64,000 bases of DNA from Lachnospiraceae bacterium. GTDB lineage: Bacteria > Bacillota > Clostridia > Lachnospirales > Lachnospiraceae. Every line of letters begins with the position of its first letter. Positions within the stretch are counted from its first letter, which is position 1. Below are positions 1-8,409 of this stretch, one piece after another. The stretch is taken from NCBI GenBank assembly GCA_017634455.1, contig JAGBNK010000009.1:1-64000 (forward strand), given 5' to 3'. The notes under the pieces are model-generated. The model saw only the letters and a list, made by a program, of their open reading frames with translations, had not been told where the DNA came from and did not search any database. Position numbers and translations under genes: made by a program.

Positions 1-139
1 AGAGCACCATTACTTGATGCTCTATTTGTCATGCAATTTTCAATGTACTGATTGCGATGATATAGTCACCGCCGCTATATTCAAAACATTTCTGTTTTAA
101 AACATTTTTATTGACTTTCTTTAATAGTTAGTCTTTTGA

Positions 140-397
140 TTATTCATTCAGCAGAACAAGCATCTTTTCCTTATCTGATAAAGTATAAGATTCTCCTGTC
201 AAAATGTAATCTGTTGACACTCCAAAAGATTTAGATAATGTCATCAAGATTTGCACCGTAAATGACGTTTCATCTCTCTCGATTTTACTCAAATGTTTTG
301 CAGAAATCCCAATACGCTCTGCTAATTCCTCTTGTGACACTCCCATCTGTCTTCTAAGAAATCTTATTCTTTCTCCCACTGATTGCTTCATCAACAT
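140..397 (-). CDS. XRE-family HTH transcriptional regulator, small
   Basis: An 85-residue protein that is almost entirely one helix-turn-helix domain of the Cro/CI (XRE) type. The recognition region reads EELAERIGISAKHLSKIERD, at about residues 20-40. No sensor or dimerisation domain follows, so it is probably a simple DNA-binding repressor. The ATG at 397 is chosen because AGGAGG lies 9 nt upstream; an in-frame TTG two codons earlier has poor spacing. The downstream neighbour lies outside the window. Upstream, on the same strand, are only decayed genes, so its target cannot be inferred. The family is clear; the specific role is unknown. Confidence 0.85.
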   Translation of the reverse strand: MLMKQSVGERIRFLRRQMGVSQEELAERIGISAKHLSKIERDETSFTVQILMTLSKSFGVSTDYILTGESYTLSDKEKMLVLLNE

Positions 398-647
398 TAT
401 CAAATACCTCCTACATATGCTATTATCACAAAAGCAACATTATCGCTATGATTTTGTATTTTAAAACTATTTCTTTTCTTTTTAAATACCTATGTGGTAT
501 TTGTTCAGAAAGTCGTGATATTTGGTAGTTGTCCTGAGCATTTTTATCCATCATAATGGTTTTTGTTTTACAAAAAAGCCCCATGAGTGATGATTATCAC
601 ATCATTAATGAGACTTTCTACATTTGTTTCTTATTTATTTTTATTTT

Positions 648-1184
648 TTATTTATTATCGTGTTCATCAACCAAGACACATGATACAACAAATCTCTTAT
701 CACCCTGTGCTGTACAAGTAGACAAAGTAACCACCAATTGCATATCTCATTGCACCATTTGGTGTAATTACCTGAAAATATTTATGGTCGTCAAAATAAC
801 CTTCCTTGGTACGATAATATTTCAGCTTAACAAACATAGAGATATTTCTCATATTATGGCCATATATAAGCATATGCGCATCCGAAAAATCAGGTCTATT
901 GTTCCATCTAAAAAGATAGATCCAGCTGTAGCATCATTACCATCATAAGTCTTACGCAGATATTTATCGTTATCCCCTGAATAAAGAATTGGATAATCGA
1001 TATCTTCATTTTCAAAATGAATCCAACCAACAATTTCAGAAATCAGCTTAGTAAGCTCACCAAAATTCACCTGTATCTGATCATACCATTGATCCTCTGG
1101 CACTTCCGCAATCTTGGTATACTCTTTCACTGTCTTATCATAGAGATCATTCGATTCTTTATAGTCCCAGAAATTTATTATCAA
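648..1184 (-). pseudogene. srtB: Class B sortase remnant (frameshifted, internally deleted)
   Basis: The first ~80 residues match the class B sortase core (VGWIHFENEDIDYPILYSGD, then AGSIFLD). A one-base deletion near 897-905 then shifts the frame. Restoring one A gives GTNRPDFSDAHMLIYGHNMR, containing the catalytic-His motif YGHN. Further on, in another frame, TLSTC (catalytic Cys) and a short tail ending at a TAA at 648 can be read. The ~60 residues normally found between the His and Cys motifs are missing. The usual N-terminal membrane anchor is also absent, because the 5' end is joined to niaR. This gene cannot make an active sortase. Confidence 0.85.
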
Positions 1185-1473
1185 AAGTATCCTTTACAAT
1201 TCCACCCATATCTATAATAAGTGATAATTCTTCTGCAATCTTCGACTCATCGTGGCGCACTTTAAATACGCGGCTGACTTTCATCTTTTCAGGAAGGAGA
1301 TACCCCTCATTGGTCAAAATAATCTCTATATCTGACGCTCGTAATAAGGCTATATCCTGTACTACAACCTGACGACTGCAGCCCACTTCCTTAGCAAGCG
1401 CAGTTCCTGACAGCGGCGATTGACAATCACTAAGTAATTTCAATATATGTTCGCGACGTTCGTTGCCATTCAT
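1159..1473 (-). pseudogene. niaR: Truncated NiaR (3H-domain NAD-synthesis repressor)
   Basis: The N-terminal HTH_11 domain is intact (SGTALAKEVGCSRQVVVQDI, about residues 22-41). It is followed by the beginning of a 3H domain (RVFKVRHDE, then EELSLIIDMGGIVKDTF). The family is usually about 170 residues; this one stops at 104, where the sequence passes abruptly into sortase-derived DNA near 1177. Most of the 3H ligand-binding domain, including its histidines, is lost. The 5' side is joined in frame to transposase-derived sequence. It could still make a DNA-binding fragment, but nicotinate-responsive repression is unlikely. Confidence 0.8.
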
Positions 1474-1751
1474 TTCTATTATTTGGTCATACTCTAAATC
1501 TTCTATTAATTGATTTCGAATATATTCTTCGATTTTCTTTGCATTCTTTCCAACTGTATCAACATAGTAACCTCTACATCAAAAATGCCTATTACCATAT
1601 TTGTACTTTAAATTTGCATGCCTTTCAAAAATCATCAGCGAACTTTTTCCTTTTAAATACCCCATAATCTCAGACACACTATACTTCGGTGCAAATACTA
1701 TATGGTACTTACATTCCCACCTAGTATGTGCTAGACTATTTTTATCCATTT
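1474..1751 (-). pseudogene. tnpA: IS200-type transposase TnpA remnant
   Basis: Reading from an ATG at 1751 gives HTRWECKYHIVFAPKY, the conserved start of IS200/IS605 TnpA. It jumps directly to SVSEIMGYLKGKSSLMIFER and then to YKYGNRHF, a TGA stop (1579-1581, where Trp is expected), and CRGYYVDTVGKNAKKIEEYI with the catalytic Tyr helix. About 40 internal residues, including the HUH metal-binding motif, are missing. The reading frame after the TGA runs without a stop into the niaR ATG at 1473, so the element decayed right against that gene. Confidence 0.85.
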
Positions 1752-1870
1752 TTGGATACCTCCTTTGTTATTGTGCGGTTGGCGAACCAGCACTTATTAT
1801 AACATTGGAGGTTTTTTCTTGAAGCTAAAGCTGTCTAGGAACACACCTGCATAGCAGGTGGTTTATTTTT
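1474..1870 (-). mobile_element. Decayed IS200/IS605-family element
   Basis: This covers the broken tnpA plus about 120 bp upstream of its start. Within that is a perfect 7-bp hairpin CACCTGC-ATA-GCAGGTG at 1844-1860, near the element's left end. Such subterminal hairpins are what IS200 transposases recognise. No accessory tnpB and no terminal inverted repeats are seen, as expected for the family. The element is immobile because TnpA is broken. The exact ends were not determined. Confidence 0.65.
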
Positions 1871-1883
1871 ATGCCATTACAAA

Positions 1884-1925
1884 CAAAAGGCTACATCAGA
1901 AGATGCAGCCTTAAATATTCCTTTT
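1884..1925. terminator. Hairpin with T-rich flank
   Basis: AAGGCTACATC (1887-1897) pairs with GATGCAGCCTT (1902-1912) around an AGAA loop, with one mismatch. T-rich sequence follows on both sides, so it could act on either strand. No intact gene ends here; it may be a leftover of the decayed region. Confidence 0.45.
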
Positions 1926-1930
1926 TTGCC

Positions 1931-2083
1931 GGTAGGGTTCCCGTCTCTTATTGTTCCCATTTATTTTATATGGTAGGGTTCCCATCTGATAAAGTTCCCA
2001 CTTATTTTATATGGTAGGGCTCCCATCTGATAAAGTTCCCACTTATTTTATATGGTAGGGCTCCCATCTGATAAAGTTCCCAT
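1931..2083. repeat. 41-bp tandem repeat, about 3.7 copies
   Basis: Units begin at 1931, 1972, 2013 and 2054, exactly 41 bp apart; the last copy is partial. The core of each unit is GGTAGGGYTCCC, then ATCTGATAAAGTTCCCA, then an AT-rich stretch. The first copy is the most diverged, and copies 3 and 4 are almost identical. Read on the minus strand, each unit contains GGGAAC twice. No open reading frame runs through it. The rest of this gene-free stretch (2084-2240) shows nothing recognisable. Confidence 0.9.
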
Positions 2084-2240
2084 TTTGCTTAGCAAGGAAA
2101 CCAATCACATCGTTTAGATGTAATTAGATGATATACTGCACGACATAAAAAGTCAAGATATACACTTATTGATCTTCAAATATTTACACTTTACCAAAAT
2201 ATCTTTTGCAAATGCACTCTATTCAGGATGCAAAATTCTC

Positions 2241-3284
2241 TCAATAATCAGTATATGAACGAATCACATAATCCTCAAAAAGAGGAAGTGTAATCCGTAA
2301 ATATCCATATTCACTGCCATCCAACAACATTTTCTTTATCATGCGATCTCGATACGGTGTATATTGATTATTGTTTACTCCCATTATTTCCTTTATCTCT
2401 TTTACTTTCCCTGTCTTAGATTTCGCTACAGCATATAACAAATTACGATCTCCCCGTGAAAGTTCTGACCATATCTTTTCATATACATACTCTTCCAAAT
2501 ACTGTCTATATTCTGAAACAGCCATGTGATAATCATTTTCATGACGAAAAGTAAAATACCCTAATACCTGAAAAGCAAATGAATATCCTTTTGTTAGCTT
2601 TGCCATCTCTTCAGCATCGTCTCCAGATATTGATAAGTTAGACATATAGTTTTCAACCATAGCCCCTTTATTTAACGCTCGCATTCGAATTTCTGGAGCA
2701 CGGTACAAAAATGTAAGGTTTTTCTCATTACGTAGATCATTAATATTTTCATATAATCCAGTCATCAGTAAATATATTGGATAATCTTCTCTTAATAAAA
2801 TCTGAAAAACACTTACAAATTCCTTCATATAATCATTAGAGACAACTTCATCAATACAAATTAATAACTTTTTATTATGTTTTTTTAAAACCTTTAACGC
2901 CTCGCTAATTAATACTCGCGGACTGGTAACTTCTGTTTTGCCATTAAACTGAAATCCGAATCCGGCAACTGTAACGCCCAATCCTTGTTTAAACAATTTT
3001 GTAAATCGATTCTCTTGTGTCAAGGATTCTGCCATAGATGTCAGTAAATCTTGACTTGTACTTAATTCCAAAGTCTCCCAGCCATCATACTCTTTTAACT
3101 TGTTTGCAACTTCAGTCATAAATACAGTTTTTCCACAACCTCGTACACCTGTAATCATATATATCTGCTGCGTTGCAGGTTCGTTTAAGAAAGCATCCAT
3201 TACTTCCTGCGTTTCAACAGGTCTAGGAATGCTTTGAATAGGCTGTTTACCAAAAACAAGTGTATATGGATTATTCTTTGCCAT
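2241..3284 (-). CDS. P-loop AAA-type ATPase of unknown role
   Basis: A 347-residue ATP-binding protein. The Walker A motif GVRGCGKT is near residue 46, and the Walker B KLLICIDE near 140. An arginine-rich middle and a C-terminal winged-helix-like region follow. This layout resembles the AAA_16/archaeal-type ATPases seen as orphan genes in Firmicutes; their function is mostly unknown. The start at 3284 is supported by GAGGAGG six bases upstream; translation could run upstream for 17 codons but without a ribosome site. It is a single-gene unit. Its upstream region carries a striking array of 10-bp repeats, which suggests tight regulation, possibly self-control. Confidence 0.75.
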   Translation of the reverse strand: MAKNNPYTLVFGKQPIQSIPRPVETQEVMDAFLNEPATQQIYMITGVRGCGKTVFMTEVANKLKEYDGWETLELSTSQDLLTSMAESLTQENRFTKLFKQGLGVTVAGFGFQFNGKTEVTSPRVLISEALKVLKKHNKKLLICIDEVVSNDYMKEFVSVFQILLREDYPIYLLMTGLYENINDLRNEKNLTFLYRAPEIRMRALNKGAMVENYMSNLSISGDDAEEMAKLTKGYSFAFQVLGYFTFRHENDYHMAVSEYRQYLEEYVYEKIWSELSRGDRNLLYAVAKSKTGKVKEIKEIMGVNNNQYTPYRDRMIKKMLLDGSEYGYLRITLPLFEDYVIRSYTDY

Positions 3285-3320
3285 TTCTAACCTCCTCACA
3301 TCACAAATAAATTTTCTTTT

Positions 3321-3407
3321 ATCACTTTTTATCACTTTTATTTCTTTTTATCACTTTTTATCACTTTTGTAAAGTTTTATCACTTTTTATTACTTTTTAT
3401 CACTTTA
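3321..3407 (-). repeat. Seven phased ATCACTTTT repeats upstream of the ATPase gene
   Basis: ATCACTTTT-like units start at 3321, 3331, 3350, 3360, 3379, 3389 (variant ATTACTTTTT) and 3399 (ATCACTTTAC). Spacings are 10, 19, 10, 19, 10 and 10 bp, so all units face roughly the same side of the helix. On the coding strand the unit reads AAAAGTGAT. They lie 37-125 bp upstream of the ATPase start codon, where a promoter or operator would be expected. Confidence 0.8.
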
Positions 3408-3411
3408 CAAA

Positions 3412-3464
3412 TAAAAACAAAAAGTCCGAAATAGAGTTGAAAATTCATTCACTCTATTCCGGAC
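3412..3464 (-). terminator. Rho-independent terminator downstream of the 371-aa membrane protein gene
   Basis: GTCCGAAATAGAGT (3424-3437) pairs with ACTCTATTCCGGAC (3451-3464), one mismatch. On the minus strand the stem is followed by TTTTTGTTTTTATTTG. It separates the 371-residue membrane protein gene from the ATPase gene. Confidence 0.85.
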
Positions 3465-3523
3465 GTAAAAATCCTGTAAACTAATATTCTATTTCAATAT
3501 TATATTTTCCAAGATAAAACTGA

Positions 3524-4639
3524 TTACTCAGCTCTAGCCATAGCCTCTTCGAAGTCCTTAGTTCCTTCAAATACGTTGTTAGAGTAAGGATTTCTACCAT
3601 TCTTGATAGAACGAGTAATAATAACTGTGATGCAAAGTACGTTTGCAACAACTGCAAGGATAGCTACAACACCCTGTGCAACAGGATCAGCTGTGATATG
3701 CATAGCAGCAATAGCTTCGTTAGCTGCAGAAGTCTTACCCTGTCCAGCATTGTAGATGCTAATAGCTGCATCGTACAACTGCATTGTTGTTACACCATTC
3801 TCTGTTGCTCCACCGTATACACGTGGAAGTGCAGCTGGTATCCAGTCTAACTGGAACAATGGCAATACCTGAGCGAACATGCACCAGATTGCAAGTGTGT
3901 TAGCACGGTTCTGAATCCAAGCACCCTTGTTCCAGAATGCGTTTGCAAATGTAGGAGCAAGAAGCAAAGCAACACCACAGTACCATGTATGTGTAGGAAG
4001 GTTGAGGTATGTATATTCAAAGTTCCAAACATCATATGCTACGATGAACCATACTGTCATATCAGGCCAAAGCATATCTGACTTGTTCTTATCTGCTGAT
4101 GTGTAAAGCTTAACACAACCTGTCATACAGAAGATGTTAATCATACCAGCGACGAAGTTAAGAAGGTTCCACCATCCACCGTAGATGAATACACCTTCGT
4201 TTGAAGCCCACCAAGCACCTGAGAAATCACCTGTGATTCCATAAGCTGCGAATGCAGACTCAAGATCAGATACGTTAGCGATCATAATGTTTGCTGCAAC
4301 GATGAACCATGGCCACCACTTGAACCATTCCTTCTTACCAAGTCCCTCTTTGTACTTGATCATCATGAAACCTACGCATCCGATATCAGCTGCGTAAAGC
4401 TTGAAGTAATGGAACCATCCATCCATGTAAGCAACTGTCCAGTTGTCTTTTCCGCCAAATGCTCCACAATGAGCAGCGATAAAGTAAACTGTCAAAATAG
4501 CAGGAATAATAACGAAAATAAGCATTCCGCCTGCTTTTGTGCGGCGTCCGATTTCATTAAGGATAATTAATCCAGCGAATACGAGCACCCAACCGATAAG
4601 AGTAGTTACTGTTGAACTACCATAGAGTTGAAACAACAT
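3524..4639 (-). CDS. Multi-pass membrane protein (DUF5692-like), unknown function
   Basis: A 371-residue, highly hydrophobic protein with about eight to nine predicted membrane segments and many Trp/Tyr residues (for example KKEWFKWWPWF). I recognise it as resembling the uncharacterised DUF5692 family of gut Clostridia, but from memory only. No enzymatic motif is visible. The ATG at 4639 has AAGGGAGG upstream. It is monocistronic: it has its own promoter-like sequence and terminator. Codon choice is strongly biased to common codons, which hints at high expression. Transport or sensing is possible but not shown. Confidence 0.7.
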   Translation of the reverse strand: MLFQLYGSSTVTTLIGWVLVFAGLIILNEIGRRTKAGGMLIFVIIPAILTVYFIAAHCGAFGGKDNWTVAYMDGWFHYFKLYAADIGCVGFMMIKYKEGLGKKEWFKWWPWFIVAANIMIANVSDLESAFAAYGITGDFSGAWWASNEGVFIYGGWWNLLNFVAGMINIFCMTGCVKLYTSADKNKSDMLWPDMTVWFIVAYDVWNFEYTYLNLPTHTWYCGVALLLAPTFANAFWNKGAWIQNRANTLAIWCMFAQVLPLFQLDWIPAALPRVYGGATENGVTTMQLYDAAISIYNAGQGKTSAANEAIAAMHITADPVAQGVVAILAVVANVLCITVIITRSIKNGRNPYSNNVFEGTKDFEEAMARAE

Positions 4640-4679
4640 ATTATTTTCCTCCCTTAATAAATTAATTATACGTTGTTTT

Positions 4680-4740
4680 GGGAATAAAATATTCCCTTGC
4701 TAAACACATATATATTATCACTTTGTTAATAAATAATCAA
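4680..4740 (-). promoter_or_regulatory. Promoter and inverted repeat of the 371-aa membrane protein gene
   Basis: On the minus strand TTGATT (4740-4735) and TAATAT (4717-4712) are 17 bp apart. Downstream, within the leader, is a perfect inverted repeat GGGAATA-AAA-TATTCCC (4680-4696), either an operator or an RNA hairpin. The rest of the 4640-4872 gap shows nothing else clear. Confidence 0.5.
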
Positions 4741-4872
4741 TAAATATAAAATTAATTTTAGAATTATACAGGAAGCCCTTTATTTCTCACGTGTTTCATA
4801 CTCATCTGTCAGGTCTATTCCAACCCTTACAGAAAATTTTTCTATTATTTCAAATACAAACTATCTTCTATT

Positions 4873-5985
4873 TTAATTCTCCAGTATCTTGAAATTATTC
4901 TTTCCAGAATTCTTCACATCATATAGCGCTTCATCCGCCTTGGCAAACATTGCTTCATACTCGCCTTCAAGACCATTTACTCCACTCTCCATATCTCTCA
5001 TGGCAATTCCAATACTGCATGAATATGGCTGTGTACCATCTGGAGCTCTGAGGCTTCTAGTCTTCTCCAATATGTATTCCGCCTTGGCTTCAACCTCTCC
5101 TATTCCCATTTTCTTAAAGAATATGAAGAACTCATCACCACCAATTCGGCCTGCTATATCAGCAGTTCCAGATGCATTTTTCAAAATCTTACCGAAGTTC
5201 TTCAAGGCTACATCTCCTGCTGGATGTCCGTAATTATCATTTACCGCCTTGAAGTTATCAAAGTCCAAAATCACAGCAACGCTTGAAGATTCAGGATGCT
5301 TTCTCAGGTACTCCTTGCAGAGGAACTCTGTTGAAGCTCTGTTATAGATTCCTGTAAGTCCGTCAAACATTCCAGTTCTCTTAATTGTCTGCTTAGACTC
5401 GTTCTCTCTAATCTTGTGCATGTACAAAATCTTGGCAACATATATAGACAGAACCCAAAGCATAGCACATGAGCACAAATCAACTGTGAATACTCCCACT
5501 GACTTTGCCAGGAAAGATGCTACCAGATATGCCACAATCTCTATAGCCTGAAGAATCATTGATGTACTGTATGTATAGGTAAATGCTGCCAGAAATGCAA
5601 CAGAAATCGGTGCAAAGTAAACAGCCGGCTGATCAAATTCGATTGGGAATATACTCATAACTCCCGCAAATGTCATAGCATAAAGCTGGAAACCTATGCA
5701 GCATGACTGAACTTCCAATCTGGATCTGGTCTTCTTGCCATATCTAATTAAAATAAAAATAAAAACAGGAATATGAATGACTGTAGCAGCTGCATAAAGC
5801 TGAGTCACATGCCATTCCTTAAACAGGGTCATGGATGCAACCCAATATAGCATCACTACAACAAAGTAGAAAATATTTAATCCAACCAAGGTATTTTGAT
5901 TGCCCTTGGCTACACTTTCATCATTATCTAATAAATATCTGATACTCCCCTCTTGTATCTTCTTTCCATCTGTTAATAAAACCAT
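4873..5985 (-). CDS. Membrane-bound diguanylate cyclase (GGDEF)
   Basis: Makes cyclic-di-GMP from two GTP. Residues about 30-190 form roughly six membrane helices. A linker with NESKQTIKRTGMFDGLTGIYN leads into a full GGDEF domain; the active motif GGDEF is at 282-286 and the metal-binding DFDNFKAVND near 241. The inhibitory I-site (RxxD, five residues before GGDEF) is absent, because GTAD stands there, so product inhibition is probably weak. It lies 31 bp downstream of the lipid kinase gene and may be co-transcribed with it. The membrane sensor has no recognised ligand. Confidence 0.9.
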   Translation of the reverse strand: MVLLTDGKKIQEGSIRYLLDNDESVAKGNQNTLVGLNIFYFVVVMLYWVASMTLFKEWHVTQLYAAATVIHIPVFIFILIRYGKKTRSRLEVQSCCIGFQLYAMTFAGVMSIFPIEFDQPAVYFAPISVAFLAAFTYTYSTSMILQAIEIVAYLVASFLAKSVGVFTVDLCSCAMLWVLSIYVAKILYMHKIRENESKQTIKRTGMFDGLTGIYNRASTEFLCKEYLRKHPESSSVAVILDFDNFKAVNDNYGHPAGDVALKNFGKILKNASGTADIAGRIGGDEFFIFFKKMGIGEVEAKAEYILEKTRSLRAPDGTQPYSCSIGIAMRDMESGVNGLEGEYEAMFAKADEALYDVKNSGKNNFKILEN

Positions 5986-6016
5986 AATAACCCCTTATTT
6001 CTTCCAAATTTCCAAT

Positions 6017-6946
6017 TTATAACTTAGGCATCTTCAATGCCTGATTCAAACATCTAAAAGTCACCTCTGACAAATCCCCACAGTCTTCCCCATCAGCGTG
6101 TACAACCATTGTTTTGTCAAATGTTAGTTTAAATGACTCCGACTCAATAATATAAAATCCCTTTATATGTTCATGCTTGGCCGCCAAAAGCTTAGGAAAC
6201 TTAAGCAGACATACAAGCTTGGGCATATCAGCTGCAACACATAGAGATAATTTACCATCCTGTGCATCAGCATGTGGAGCCATAGGAACTCCTCCACCCT
6301 CATATGGAAAGTTCATAGCCGCTCCAAATATCACCTTGTCGAGACACACCTCATGTCCATCAGAAGATGTAATCTTGCCTCTTATAAAAGGTGCGCTAAA
6401 TAGATTCTTTACAGTGAGAAGTCCGTAAGTGGCGCTTCCCATTTTAAATTTATTGAGAAATGTCTTCAGTTTCGAAGTCAACGCCTCTCGACAAACTGCC
6501 GCATCAATGCCTGCTCCGGCGCTAATTGCAAATCTTCGACTTCCACCTGACCATTCCACCTGACCAATATCGTAAGCTTCAATGGAATTACTCTGCAAAA
6601 TTTTCTCAAGGATTTCAACAGGTTTCCCAGTGATTTTCAATCCCCTGGCAAAATCATTTGCCGACCCAAGAGGAATATGACCAAATACAACCTGAGACAA
6701 ATCCCTGATACCATTTAGCACCTCATTCACTGTGCCATCACCACCGCATACAATCAGATTAATCAAATCACCTGCTGCAGTTAACTCCTCAGCCAAAGCT
6801 GTGGCATGATGTTCATACTGTGTGATGAATGCTTCATAATTAATATTTAATTCCCGCAATTTACTCTCCAATTCAGCCCACTCAGCCGCAGCTCCGCCTG
6901 TCTTGGAATGAGTATTTACAATAAAATAAAACTTACCATCCATCAT
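6017..6946 (-). CDS. Diacylglycerol/lipid kinase (YegS/BmrU type)
   Basis: A 309-residue soluble kinase of the DAGK_cat family, with the nucleotide-binding motif GGDGTVNEV at residues 68-76 and PLGSANDFARGL near 105. The C-terminal beta-sandwich contains HADGE. The family phosphorylates diacylglycerol or related lipids to recycle them into phospholipid synthesis. The substrate here is not decided. The start at 6946 has GGGGTAG close upstream; a second ATG follows at once. It is divergent from the CLC gene at 7058, with the diguanylate cyclase gene directly downstream. Confidence 0.88.
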   Translation of the reverse strand: MMDGKFYFIVNTHSKTGGAAAEWAELESKLRELNINYEAFITQYEHHATALAEELTAAGDLINLIVCGGDGTVNEVLNGIRDLSQVVFGHIPLGSANDFARGLKITGKPVEILEKILQSNSIEAYDIGQVEWSGGSRRFAISAGAGIDAAVCREALTSKLKTFLNKFKMGSATYGLLTVKNLFSAPFIRGKITSSDGHEVCLDKVIFGAAMNFPYEGGGVPMAPHADAQDGKLSLCVAADMPKLVCLLKFPKLLAAKHEHIKGFYIIESESFKLTFDKTMVVHADGEDCGDLSEVTFRCLNQALKMPKL

Positions 6947-7057
6947 TCTACCCCACTACTATAAATATACCACAACAAAGTGGATTTTTGTAAGGTATTT
7001 GTTTGAAATAATGCCCTAATAATGATAACATTTTCTTATATTATTCAAGGAGATTAT

Positions 7058-8341
7058 ATGAACAACAATTTTTTCAACAAAGAAATATTTATCAAGAAAA
7101 CCAAACATGATATAGACAGATCCATGTCCACTCTAAAGTGGATTTTTCTTTCTATAATAATAGGTGTAATTGTAGGATTTATAAGTGGCATCTTCGGATA
7201 CCTGCTTCAACTGGTAACCAATTTCAGATTACAGAATCAATTTATGCTCTACTTCCTGCCTCTGGGATCTCTGTGCATTGTTATATTGTACAAATTGATA
7301 ATGAAGAAGAAAGATCCGGGAACCAACCTGGTATTGTCAGCAATCCATTCAAATGATGAGATTCCCCTTCGAATGGCACCACTCATCTTCATATCTACTA
7401 TAATAACCCACGCTGTAGGTGGTTCCGCAGGTAGAGAAGGTGCTGCTCTTCAATTGGGTGGAAGCATCGGAAATGCCATTGGCAAGACCTTCAATTTAAA
7501 TACCAAGGAAGATCGTCACATTATGATAATGTGTGGTATGTCCGCAGCCTTTTCCGCTTTGTTCGGAACACCAATTGCCGCTGCAATATTTGCCATGGAA
7601 GTTGTATCCGTAGGAATTATGCATTATGCAGCTCTACTTCCATGCGCCATATCAGCTCTCATTGCAAGAGCCATTGCAGCCAATATATTTGGCATATCAG
7701 CTATGTCTTTCTCTCTGAGAAATATGCCTGCATTTGATTTAAAAAGCGCTGTTATTGTATCAATCTTCGCAGGCTGCTGTGGATTGGTGAGCATTTTCTT
7801 CTGCATCTGTCTCCACCAGTCAGCCAGATTATATCAGTGGTTGTTTAAAAATGTATATATTCGAGCAGTTATTGGTGGATGCATCATTTTGCTTCTCACC
7901 ATGCTAGTTGGAAATCAGAATTACAACGGAACAGGAACTGCCATGATTGCCGCCTGCGTCAAAGGAGACATTTATTCCGTTGAGTTTCTGTTGAAAATAA
8001 TATTTACCGCATTGACATTAGCCTGCGGCTTCAAAGGAGGAGAAATTGTTCCAACCTTCTATATCGGCGCAGCCTTCGGATGTATGTGCGGAAACCTAAT
8101 AGGCTTCTCTCCTAGCATGTGCGCCGCTATAGGAATGGGGGCAATGTTCTGCGGAGTAACCAACTGCCCTATCACATCACTGCTTATATGCTGTGAATTA
8201 TTTGGATTAAATGGTTTCCCATTCTATCTGTTAGCCATTGGAGTCAGCTATACTGTCTCTGGATATTACGGCTTATACAGCAGTCAGAAAATCGTTTATT
8301 CAAAATACAAATCAAACTTCATCGACAAGAAGGTGCAATAA
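7058..8341 (+). CDS. CLC-family anion antiporter, probably fluoride type (CLC-F)
   Basis: A 427-residue CLC protein with about ten or more membrane segments. The ion-path motifs are unusual. Where chloride CLCs have GSGIP this one has GTNLV (residues 88-92); the gating-glutamate motif reads GREGAA instead of GREGP (125-130); and the helix-N region reads GFKGGEIVPTF (about 330). GNNLI-like and GGE-type motifs are known from the CLC-F fluoride/proton antiporters, so fluoride export is a reasonable inference. The start at 7058 is set by AAGGAG seven bases upstream. No cytoplasmic CBS domains. I see no fluoride riboswitch in its short leader. It is one of few plus-strand genes here. Confidence 0.8.
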   Translation: MNNNFFNKEIFIKKTKHDIDRSMSTLKWIFLSIIIGVIVGFISGIFGYLLQLVTNFRLQNQFMLYFLPLGSLCIVILYKLIMKKKDPGTNLVLSAIHSNDEIPLRMAPLIFISTIITHAVGGSAGREGAALQLGGSIGNAIGKTFNLNTKEDRHIMIMCGMSAAFSALFGTPIAAAIFAMEVVSVGIMHYAALLPCAISALIARAIAANIFGISAMSFSLRNMPAFDLKSAVIVSIFAGCCGLVSIFFCICLHQSARLYQWLFKNVYIRAVIGGCIILLLTMLVGNQNYNGTGTAMIAACVKGDIYSVEFLLKIIFTALTLACGFKGGEIVPTFYIGAAFGCMCGNLIGFSPSMCAAIGMGAMFCGVTNCPITSLLICCELFGLNGFPFYLLAIGVSYTVSGYYGLYSSQKIVYSKYKSNFIDKKVQ

Positions 8342-8409
8342 CAATGGTTTAATTCAAACTAAGAATTAAAAGCAATATAATCATTTATAAATTCAATTCA
8401 AAAAAAGCA

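Noticed and set aside
556-948. Plus-strand 130-aa ORF
   Set aside because: It is antisense to the recognisable sortase B remnant and has no family match or ribosome site.
1601-1822. Plus-strand 73-aa ORF
   Set aside because: Shadow of the IS200 transposase remnant on the other strand.
1931-2083. Possible CRISPR array
   Set aside because: The units are contiguous 41-bp tandem repeats without unique spacers, and no cas genes are nearby.
3321-3407. Possible CRISPR-like or coding repeat
   Set aside because: Units are about 9-10 bp and AT-rich; an N-terminal extension of the ATPase through part of them lacks a ribosome site.
6947-7057. Fluoride riboswitch upstream of the CLC gene
   Set aside because: The short leader lacks the conserved GG...ATAACCG-type core that I would expect.
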